Below are positions 1 to 6,338 of a stretch of DNA of 32,118 nt, piece by piece. Numbering within the stretch: position 1 is the first letter of the stretch; the number at the start of each line of letters is the position of its first letter. This DNA is from Candidatus Latescibacterota bacterium (GTDB lineage: Bacteria; Latescibacterota; UBA2968; UBA8231): NCBI GenBank assembly GCA_007136405.1, contig SLHA01000111.1, positions 1 to 32,118 of the forward strand, read 5' to 3'. Position numbers and translations under genes: made by a program. The notes beneath the pieces were generated by a model. The model was not told where the DNA came from. It worked only from the letters and a program-made list of their open reading frames with translations, and did no database searches.

Positions 1-1253
1 AGGCCCACCTTGGGGCTGAAAAGGATGGTAGCCAGCATGGCCGGCAGTGGAACGGGCACCAGATAGGGTACCCACAGTTCGGTCTGCAGGTCCGGGGCCC
101 ATAACTCGGAGCGTATGTACGAGGCGCTCCCGGCGGTGGCCAGTAGCAATAGGGCCAGCAGTACGAGATGCCACGGCCGTCCGAACAGGTCCGGCTCCTG
201 GACTGCCAGGAAAAACCCCAGAGCCAGCGTCAGAGCGCTGGCGATGACGGCTGCGGCGAATACCAGCAAGAGACGTTTCAGGGGATTGGCCAGTTCCTGC
301 TTGGTGGCCTCGTCGGCAAAGGCCTCGAGTGCCTCCAGGTGCTCCTGAGTGACGGTTTCTCCCTTTTCGATGATGGTATCGCCGGGCCGGTACAGTCGTT
401 TCACCGGCGCCACGCCACGCCGGGCCTCTGCCTGCAATCGCCGGGTTTCGGCGAAATCCGGCCGCAGATTGGGTACGATGAACAGACTGAGTAACTCGTG
501 CACGGCTTCCGACGCACCGCGTTCCGTGATGGTCCGGTAGCGACCGATATAATCCAGAATATTACCCTGCCGAAGCTCCTCCGCACTGTGGACAGCATCC
601 AGGTCCACTTCCTTGGCCTGTTCACCTCGTCCCAGACGAATGCGTTCGCTGGGCATGCTCCGGATGGGGGTCTTGGAGGCGACGATGCCGGTGTCGTACA
701 GTTCGGTGAGGATCTGCCGGCAGGTAGCTCGGAAGTCTCTTACATACGGTGCGCTGGACTGGCTCAGAACCTCCGTCAGCGTGGTGATGGCACTCACCGA
801 CATGGATCCCACGATGGACGGCAGAGCCCGGCGCAGGTGACGTTGTTTCAGGGTGTCCGGGATGTCCATGCGAATGGTGGGAATGAGGACACCGAACACC
901 GAATCCAACCGTGCCAGTTGCTGATTGGCGACATCCGGCAGTGAGTCCAGCAGAACCGGGACCGAGGCCGCGGCTTCGTGCCGTTCAGCACTCAGTTGCT
1001 GCTCGCTTTTATACACCGGGAACAGAAACGGCGCCTGGATATCCTCTGCTGCCGTTGCCCCTGATCGCAAGGAAGGGACATGGTACGGCCGTTGATACGG
1101 GATGAAGTAGGTGAGACTCGTGATGACGACAGCGGTCAACAGGCCGCGGTACACCCACATAGCCTGGGGGCCGAGATGGCTTCTCCGGGCGCGCTGCGCC
1201 CGGACGGAGGGGCGCAGACGTTTTAACCAGGAAGATATCCCGAATGCTCTCAT
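1..1253 (-). CDS. pgpH: 7TM-HD family protein (PgpH/YqfF type), 3' end cut by window edge
   Basis: The first 417 codons of a membrane protein are visible, and the frame stays open to base 1. The N-terminus is basic (MRAFGISSWLKRLRPSVR), then comes one membrane segment at about residues 38-55. A long extracytoplasmic region follows up to about residue 325, containing APFLFPVYKSEQ and a YRPGDTIIEKGETVTQEHL stretch. New hydrophobic segments start at about 330 (RLLLVFAAAVIASALTLALG) and continue to the edge. This is the layout of 7TM-HD receptors, whose missing C-terminal HD domain hydrolyses cyclic di-AMP in studied members. The HD domain itself is outside the window. The ATG at 1253 overlaps the phoH stop by one base (TGATG), so translation is probably coupled. 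phoH-pgpH-ybeY is a common bacterial gene order, so ybeY may lie to the left. Family assignment is fairly sure; the exact substrate is inferred. Confidence 0.85.
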   Translation of the reverse strand, partial: MRAFGISSWLKRLRPSVRAQRARRSHLGPQAMWVYRGLLTAVVITSLTYFIPYQRPYHVPSLRSGATAAEDIQAPFLFPVYKSEQQLSAERHEAAASVPVLLDSLPDVANQQLARLDSVFGVLIPTIRMDIPDTLKQRHLRRALPSIVGSMSVSAITTLTEVLSQSSAPYVRDFRATCRQILTELYDTGIVASKTPIRSMPSERIRLGRGEQAKEVDLDAVHSAEELRQGNILDYIGRYRTITERGASEAVHELLSLFIVPNLRPDFAETRRLQAEARRGVAPVKRLYRPGDTIIEKGETVTQEHLEALEAFADEATKQELANPLKRLLLVFAAAVIASALTLALGFFLAVQEPDLFGRPWHLVLLALLLLATAGSASYIRSELWAPDLQTELWVPYLVPVPLPAMLATILFSPKVG

Positions 1254-2227
1254 CAGGAGGCCTGACCGGTACCAGGTTCCATGGCTGTCTGGCGTGCCTG
1301 GTGGCGCTCGTAAGCTCTGACGATCTCCTGGACCAGGGGATTGCGCACCACATCCTGCTCGGTTAGATAAATGAATGACAGGCCAGTTATGCCATGTAGA
1401 ATGGATTGAACCTCGACCAGGCCGGAGGGTTGCCCTTTGGGCAGATCCGTCTGGGTAATGTCTCCTGTCACTACAGCACGCGAATGCCTTCCCAGCCGGG
1501 TAAGGAACATTTTCATCTGTTGTGGTGTAGTGTTCTGGGCCTCGTCCAGGATGATGAAAGCCTGATTGAGCGTGCGGCCGCGCATATAAGCCAGCGGCAC
1601 GACTTCTATGACCTTCATGTCCTGCAGGCGGCACAGACGTTCCGGCTCCAGCAGATCCTGCAAGGCATCGTACAGCGGTCTCAGATACGGGTCCACCTTG
1701 TCTTCGAAGGATCCAGGCAGGAAGCCCAGGTTTTCACCGGCCTCTACCGCAGGCCTGGCCAGCAGGATGCGTGATACCTCTTTGGCCCGCAAGGCTGCCA
1801 CGGCCACCGCCACGGCAAGGTAGGTCTTGCCGGTACCGGCGGGACCGATGGAGAACACGATGTCCGTCTGGAGCATGGCTCGAATATACTCCGCCTGTCC
1901 GGCCGTTCGGGCCCGTACCGTGGTCTTGTAGGTCCGGGCCTCCAGCCCATTGCTAGCTGTCGTGCCGGGCGGCGGCGAGGCTTGCTGCATGAGGGCTCCG
2001 GCTTCAGCGGCGTTCACGGTACCGGCCCGCAGTTGCTCGGCGACCGACTCCATGATGTCTACGGCACGATCGACAGCGGGCGCCGGACCGTGGATCAGAA
2101 CGGCGTCGTCACGTGCCACGATGGAGACCCCGTAACGTTGCTCCAGCAGTATGATGTTGGCGTCATTACGCCCGAACAATGCCAGCCGGTCGATGCCGGG
2201 GATGGAGATGCTGGCTTTTGTAGTCAA
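1253..2227 (-). CDS. phoH: PhoH-like ATPase
   Basis: 324 residues, the usual length for PhoH/YbeZ proteins. A KH-like N-terminal part (about 1-110) precedes the ATPase core. Walker A is GPAGTGKT at residues 128-135 and Walker B is IILDEAQ at 225-231, followed by the typical QNTTPQQMKMFLTRLG. Members are cytoplasmic ATPases linked to RNA metabolism and ribosome maturation together with YbeY. The start is TTG at 2227. An in-frame stop lies six codons upstream and the next Met is at residue 59, so TTG is the only start that keeps the N-terminal domain. No convincing Shine-Dalgarno lies before it. The gene sits behind its own terminator-bounded leader (2228-2310) and overlaps the downstream 7TM-HD gene. 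Confidence 0.95.
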   Translation of the reverse strand: MTTKASISIPGIDRLALFGRNDANIILLEQRYGVSIVARDDAVLIHGPAPAVDRAVDIMESVAEQLRAGTVNAAEAGALMQQASPPPGTTASNGLEARTYKTTVRARTAGQAEYIRAMLQTDIVFSIGPAGTGKTYLAVAVAVAALRAKEVSRILLARPAVEAGENLGFLPGSFEDKVDPYLRPLYDALQDLLEPERLCRLQDMKVIEVVPLAYMRGRTLNQAFIILDEAQNTTPQQMKMFLTRLGRHSRAVVTGDITQTDLPKGQPSGLVEVQSILHGITGLSFIYLTEQDVVRNPLVQEIVRAYERHQARQTAMEPGTGQAS

Positions 2228-2310
2228 GACCGTATCATGAGATTACCGACGACCGGGTGCCGGTCTGTATGGAAACACCGCGCCTGGTTGCATAAGCTAC
2301 TTGCCACAGG

Positions 2311-2362
2311 CAAAAAAGCAAGAGGGGCCACGTCCCGGCGAGGCGGGACAAAACCCCTCTTG
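2311..2362 (-). terminator. intrinsic terminator after the LysM gene
   Basis: On the minus strand, perfect 9-base arms CAAGAGGGG (2354-2362) and CCCCTCTTG (2319-2327) enclose a second hairpin (GTCCCG/CGGGAC at 2344-2349 and 2332-2337). A run of six T (2312-2317) follows at once. It lies 43 bases after the LysM stop and separates that gene from phoH. Confidence 0.85.
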
Positions 2363-2404
2363 TGTGCTGGTCCTCTGAACAGATCTTTCAGTGCTCCGGC
2401 ATGA

Positions 2405-3238
2405 TCAGTTACCGGGAATATCCAGCACCTGAGCCGGGAATATCAACTGTGGCTCCACGATCTGCTGCCTGTTGGCTTGATAGATGCGGTGCCACTGATT
2501 GGGGTCATTGTAGACTTCCGCGGCGATACGGGTCAGGAAGTCTCCGCGGGTGACCAGATACTGGTTTTCCGCTACGCCGAAAGGAATAGCCAGTGTCTGG
2601 TTGGGATAGATCAGGTCCGGATCCTGAATGTCATCCCGGTTGGCCCGGTAAATACGCGGCCACATGAAAGGATCAGCGTAAATATCATCCTTACTGGCGA
2701 TATTCCACAGGTTGTCACCCCGGACCACGACATAATCTATGGTAACCGGCTGCGACACGCGGGCCCGCAACTGCGCCAGCATCTGCTCGATACGATCCAG
2801 CTTGGACCGCATTTGCGGGACTACGGACATCTTACTGGCCAGGTGTTCGTCGACCAGCTTCTCAACCGACGTGAGTTCCTTGCGCCGCTGGATCAGTTGC
2901 TCGGGCCGCAGGGCCATGAGCCCCTCCAGCTGCCTGATCACGATGTCCAACTGCCGGCTGAAGGCCAGCAGTTCCTCTTCGTCCGCGTCGATCAGGTTAT
3001 ATATGTTGCTCCGCAGTCTGGCGATATCCGCATCCAGACTCCCTATTTCGGTCTGGCGAGCTGCAATATGAGCCTGGAGGATATCGATCTGGTCCTGCGC
3101 CACCCGTTCACGCTCGGTATACTCGGCCAGTCTGGCCTTGTACTCATCACGCGTCATTCGTTCTTCGGCGGCCACCGCTGTAGTGCTCACGGCTATAAGA
3201 AACAAGAGCATCCAACCGCCAGCCATTATCTTCAGCAT
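2405..3238 (-). CDS. secreted coiled-coil protein with two C-terminal LysM domains
   Basis: 277 residues from the ATG at 3238. I chose this over an upstream in-frame start at 3358 because it gives a clean signal peptide (MLKIMAGGWMLLFLIAVSTT, cleavage after AVAA) and has a good AGAGGTGAGAGG ribosome site just before it. Residues about 25-150 are heptad-rich and probably form a long coiled coil. LysM 1 (about 168-220, DYVVVRGDNLWNIASKDD) and LysM 2 (about 226-277, QYLVTRGDFLTRIAAEVYND) would bind peptidoglycan in the periplasm. The lipoprotein gene upstream, also coiled-coil, ends 34 bases before this start, so the two are probably co-transcribed and may act together at the envelope. The precise role is unknown. 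Confidence 0.88.
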   Translation of the reverse strand: MLKIMAGGWMLLFLIAVSTTAVAAEERMTRDEYKARLAEYTERERVAQDQIDILQAHIAARQTEIGSLDADIARLRSNIYNLIDADEEELLAFSRQLDIVIRQLEGLMALRPEQLIQRRKELTSVEKLVDEHLASKMSVVPQMRSKLDRIEQMLAQLRARVSQPVTIDYVVVRGDNLWNIASKDDIYADPFMWPRIYRANRDDIQDPDLIYPNQTLAIPFGVAENQYLVTRGDFLTRIAAEVYNDPNQWHRIYQANRQQIVEPQLIFPAQVLDIPGN

Positions 3239-3272
3239 GCCTCTCACCTCTTTCCCCGAATAGATGTTGGTG

Positions 3273-3563
3273 CTACTCGGATGGCCAGTTGGCAACGGCG
3301 TTGCGAACGGTCTCCAACTTTTCCTCAAGGGCTCGCTTGGTAGCCTGCTTCTCGGCAATCTCCTGTTCGAGCGTGGCCTTCTCCGACTGCAGTTCTGCTA
3401 CTTTCATCTCAGCCGCTTCCGCAGCCATCCGTTGTTCCTCCAGGAGGCTGATCTCCTGTTGGGACGGACGGCGGGCACACCCCCCCAGTACGGGAAACGA
3501 GAGTGCAACCACGGCGAGGCCAACCGCTGACAACCTCCGAAGTTTGGGAAGACGACAGCTCAT
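3273..3563 (-). CDS. small coiled-coil lipoprotein
   Basis: 96 residues. The ATG at 3563 has GGGAGGT nine bases upstream; an in-frame start at 3608 would put 15 extra residues before the signal peptide. Residues 1-28 are a lipoprotein signal (basic SCRLPKLRR, hydrophobic core, lipobox VLGGC with Cys29). The remainder is Glu/Lys/Gln/Ala-rich with heptads (EISLLEEQRMAAEAAEMKV onwards) and no other domain, so a membrane-anchored coiled coil is expected. It is first in a two-gene unit with the LysM protein, behind a candidate promoter at 3671-3699. No family name can be given from sequence alone. Confidence 0.8.
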   Translation of the reverse strand: MSCRLPKLRRLSAVGLAVVALSFPVLGGCARRPSQQEISLLEEQRMAAEAAEMKVAELQSEKATLEQEIAEKQATKRALEEKLETVRNAVANWPSE

Positions 3564-3670
3564 CAAGGTTATACCTCCCAATCGCGAAACCACATGAAAT
3601 GCTTCCACCCCCCATAAACGGGGACGGCATTCTCCTCCGACCTGTACTGCTATTCCGCATCAGTGCCCAA

Positions 3671-3699
3671 AAGTTAACTTGCCCCGATAGGGATGTCAA
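3671..3699 (-). promoter_or_regulatory. candidate sigma70 promoter for the lipoprotein-LysM pair
   Basis: On the minus strand a perfect TTGACA (3694-3699) is followed after 17 bases by TAACTT (3671-3676). The -10 match is only 3 of 6. It sits just downstream of the aspS terminator T-run and about 110 bases before the lipoprotein ATG. Confidence 0.4.
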
Positions 3700-3703
3700 G
3701 GTT

Positions 3704-3757
3704 AAAAAAAACACCGGTTGTGCGCTTTGTTCTGCGGCGCCAGGCTGCCGCACCGGT
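3704..3757 (-). terminator. intrinsic terminator after aspS
   Basis: On the minus strand the arms ACCGGT (3752-3757) and ACCGGT (3713-3718) pair and enclose an inner GCGGC/GCCGC hairpin. One base later comes a run of eight T (3704-3711). It begins 19 bases after the aspS stop. The inner stem is imperfect, but the T-run is strong. Confidence 0.65.
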
Positions 3758-3775
3758 CTTTGCCTGAACCCTGAT

Positions 3776-5569
3776 CTAACTTGGGGGCGTGGCCATGCGT
3801 AAACCCAGTTCGCGGAGCTGGTTGGGGTCTGCCGGTCCCGGTGCGCTCTCCATCAAACCGACCGCCTTGTTAGTCTTGGGAAAGGCAATCACATCGCGAA
3901 TGGACGTCTCCCCGCAGAGCATGGCAACCAGGCGGTCAAAGCCAAAGGCGATACCGCCGTGCGGCGGTGCACCGTACTCCAGCGCATCCAACAGGAAGCC
4001 GAATTTTCCGGCGGCTTCCTCCGGAGTGATGTCGAGCAGGGAAAAAACGCGGCTCTGTACGTCCTTCCGGAAGATACGTATGCTGCCGCCGGCGACTTCG
4101 TTGCCATTGAGCACCAGATCATAGGCCCGCGCCCGAACGCGCTCGGGCGCGCTATCCAGCAGCGCCATGTCGTCTTCCATAGGAGAGGTGAACGGATGAT
4201 GCATGGCGGCATAGCGTCCCGCATCTGCATCGAACTCCAGCAATGGAAAATGGGTGATCCAGACGGGCCGCCAGGTTTTCTGGTCGATCAACTGCAGCCG
4301 CGATGCAAGCTCCAGGCGCAGCGCTCCGAGAATGCGCGCCACGGCAGCCGGTTGATCCGCGATAAACAGGAGCAGGTCTCCCGGCCGGGAATCCATGGCC
4401 TGGATCAGCAGCTGCCGGGCCTGCTCGGGGAAGAACTTGGCGATGGACGACTCCAGGCCGGTTTCGGTATGCTTGATCCAAGCCATGCCCCTGGCGCCCA
4501 GCCGCTGCGCAAAGCCGATCAGATCATCAAGCTGGCTGCGAGGCATCTGACTGCCCTGCTTGACGTTAATTCCCTTGACCTGACCTCCGGAAGCAAGTAC
4601 GCCATGAAACACCTTGAATTCCGAAGCGCTGGCCGCGGCGCCGATGTCACGCAATTCCAGGGCAAAGCGAAGGTCAGGCTTGTCCGAACCATAGCGGTCC
4701 ATGGCCTCCGCATAGGTGAGGCGCGGGAAAGGGTCCTCCAGGCGGGTTTCCAGAATGTCCTGGAACAGGCGCCGGGTCAGCGCTTCCGCCGTGGCCATGA
4801 CGTCATCCTCGCGCACGAACGACATCTCTATGTCGATCTGGGTGAACTCCGGCTGGCGATCCGCCCGCAGGTCCTCATCCCGAAAGCACTTGACGATCTG
4901 GTAATACCGTTCAAAGCCAGCCACCATCAAAAGCTGTTTATAGGTTTGTGGACTCTGCGGCAGGGCGAAGAATGACCCGGGATGCACCCGGCTGGGCACC
5001 AGGTAATCCCGGGCCCCTTCCGGAGTGCTGCGAATCAGAAACGGGGTCTCCACTTCGATGAAACCCTCCGCATCAAGAAAGCTGCGCGTGGTCCGGTAGG
5101 CGTGATGCCGGCGTCGCATATTGCCCAGCATGACCGGACGGCGCAGATCCAGATACCGGTAGCGTAGACGCACTTCCTCGTTGATCGTGAGGCCGTCTTC
5201 CAGATGGAATGGTGGCGGCACCGAAGTGTTCAACACGCGCAGGGCGTCACAGTTGACCTCTATCTCACCAGTGGGCAGTCTGGGGTTGACCATGCCTTCC
5301 GGTCTGGATTCCACCCGTCCTTGTACTGCGATCACGTATTCCGGACGCAGGTCCTCGGCTTTGGCATGAGAGGCCGGGTCATGCTGCGGGTTGAACACTA
5401 CCTGGGTGATGCCCTGGCGGTCCCTCAGATCGATGAAGATGACGCCCCCGTGGTCCCGCCGCCGGGAAACCCAGCCCATCAGCGTTACGCGCTGATCGAT
5501 GTGTTCGCGCGTCAAAGTGCAGCAGTCATGTGTCCGCTGCCAGGTGCCAAGCTGCTCTACTGCCGCCAT
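3776..5569 (-). CDS. aspS: aspartyl-tRNA synthetase
   Basis: 597 residues, the normal length for bacterial AspRS, which charges tRNA(Asp) (or tRNA(Asp) and tRNA(Asn) in non-discriminating forms) in the cytoplasm. The N-terminal OB-fold anticodon-binding domain (about 1-110) contains GWVSRRRDHGGVIFIDLRDR. The class II core has motif 2 at about 229-244 (FRDEDLRADRQPEFTQ) and motif 3 ending in GFDR at 543-546. A GAD insertion domain fills the middle, as in bacterial enzymes. The ATG at 5567-5569 is the only sensible start (next Met is at residue 31), although its ribosome site is weak. A promoter at 5687-5713 and a terminator at 3704-3757 make it look like a single-gene unit. I could not decide from sequence whether it is discriminating. 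Confidence 0.98.
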   Translation of the reverse strand: MAAVEQLGTWQRTHDCCTLTREHIDQRVTLMGWVSRRRDHGGVIFIDLRDRQGITQVVFNPQHDPASHAKAEDLRPEYVIAVQGRVESRPEGMVNPRLPTGEIEVNCDALRVLNTSVPPPFHLEDGLTINEEVRLRYRYLDLRRPVMLGNMRRRHHAYRTTRSFLDAEGFIEVETPFLIRSTPEGARDYLVPSRVHPGSFFALPQSPQTYKQLLMVAGFERYYQIVKCFRDEDLRADRQPEFTQIDIEMSFVREDDVMATAEALTRRLFQDILETRLEDPFPRLTYAEAMDRYGSDKPDLRFALELRDIGAAASASEFKVFHGVLASGGQVKGINVKQGSQMPRSQLDDLIGFAQRLGARGMAWIKHTETGLESSIAKFFPEQARQLLIQAMDSRPGDLLLFIADQPAAVARILGALRLELASRLQLIDQKTWRPVWITHFPLLEFDADAGRYAAMHHPFTSPMEDDMALLDSAPERVRARAYDLVLNGNEVAGGSIRIFRKDVQSRVFSLLDITPEEAAGKFGFLLDALEYGAPPHGGIAFGFDRLVAMLCGETSIRDVIAFPKTNKAVGLMESAPGPADPNQLRELGLRMATPPS

Positions 5570-5686
5570 ATCTGTTGTCCGATCCTTGCCCTTGAACGGC
5601 TAACCGAGTTGAGAGGAGAGCGGGCAGCGCCGCGCAAGGGGCTCAGGGCCTGCACGCATACGCCGCAACACACATAAACGAACCAA

Positions 5687-5713
5687 CTTATAGCGACTTT
5701 TCGGAGGTGTCAA
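5687..5713 (-). promoter_or_regulatory. candidate sigma70 promoter for aspS
   Basis: On the minus strand a perfect TTGACA (5708-5713) is followed after 15 bases by TATAAG (5687-5692). The spacer is two bases shorter than ideal. It lies about 120 bases upstream of the aspS ATG, and its -35 box is 18 bases from the -35 box of the divergent promoter. Confidence 0.5.
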
Positions 5714-5731
5714 GATGCCCGGAGGCGCCGA

Positions 5732-5759
5732 TTGACAGCGCCAGCGGACGGCGTATACT
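5732..5759 (+). promoter_or_regulatory. near-consensus sigma70 promoter, JAMM operon, almost leaderless
   Basis: TTGACA (5732-5737), a 16-base spacer, then TATACT (5754-5759). Transcription should begin near 5765-5767, while the ATG is at 5769, so the mRNA would have almost no 5' leader. No Shine-Dalgarno is present before the ATG, which agrees with leaderless translation. Confidence 0.7.
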
Positions 5760-5768
5760 TGTCGTGCA

Positions 5769-6338
5769 ATGACGGCCATGAACGGAAAAAACGCTGGACA
5801 GGTGGATGATACTGCACCGTGCCGTCGCGTGCACCGGGACCGGCCGGCACTGTGCCTTCGGGCCGCGGAGCTGGCGCTGATTCGGGCCCATGCCTGCGCC
5901 GCGTATCCGCGCGAATGCTGCGGTGTGCTGACCCGTACCCGCTGCGGCGCACCAGCCCGTGCGCACCGGTGCGACAACCTCCAGCAACAGCTTCATGACG
6001 AGGACCCCGGCCGCCACCCGCGTGACGCGCGCGCTGCCTACTGGATCGACCCGCAGCAGCTGTATGATATCATCATGGTGTCCGCGTCGGTCGGCAACTC
6101 GCTGGCCGGCTTCTATCATTCCCACGTCGACAGCGAGGCTCGTTTTTCTTCCATGGACCAGCGTGGAGCCATGGTCTTGGGGCCGGAGCCGGATTACCCG
6201 GACGCGGTGCATCTGGTGCTGTCCGTGCACGGGGCGTCAGCATCCGGATCCGGTCCTGCGGTGACCGGACAGAGGTGCTACGCGTGGGATCCACAGGCAA
6301 GGGAGTTCGTGCCGGCGCCGCTGGTGATCGTCGCATGA
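5769..6338 (+). CDS. JAMM/MPN+ zinc metallopeptidase (Mec/QbsD-like)
   Basis: 189 residues, cytoplasmic. The complete JAMM signature is present: Glu49 in PRECCG and H117-S-H119, seven residues, then S127-x-x-D130 (HSHVDSEARFSSMD). The two His and the Asp bind zinc, and the Glu is the general base. Bacterial relatives remove C-terminal residues from MoaD/ThiS-like ubiquitin-fold proteins (QbsD on QbsE) or release cysteine from CysO (Mec). A ubiquitin-fold gene ending Gly-Gly-His lies two genes downstream and is the obvious substrate candidate. The stop overlaps the next gene's start (ATGA at 6335-6338). The start is ATG 5769; ATG 5778 is a possible alternative. The segment after the Glu motif is Cys/Arg-rich. 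The family is certain; the substrate is inferred from context. Confidence 0.93.
   Translation: MTAMNGKNAGQVDDTAPCRRVHRDRPALCLRAAELALIRAHACAAYPRECCGVLTRTRCGAPARAHRCDNLQQQLHDEDPGRHPRDARAAYWIDPQQLYDIIMVSASVGNSLAGFYHSHVDSEARFSSMDQRGAMVLGPEPDYPDAVHLVLSVHGASASGSGPAVTGQRCYAWDPQAREFVPAPLVIVA

Noticed and set aside
2477..3343. 288-codon plus-strand frame opposite the LysM gene
   Set aside because: The minus strand shows signal peptide, coiled coil and two LysM domains with a good ribosome site; the plus frame has none of these.
3959..4975. 338-codon plus-strand frame opposite aspS
   Set aside because: Shadow of an unmistakable AspRS gene.
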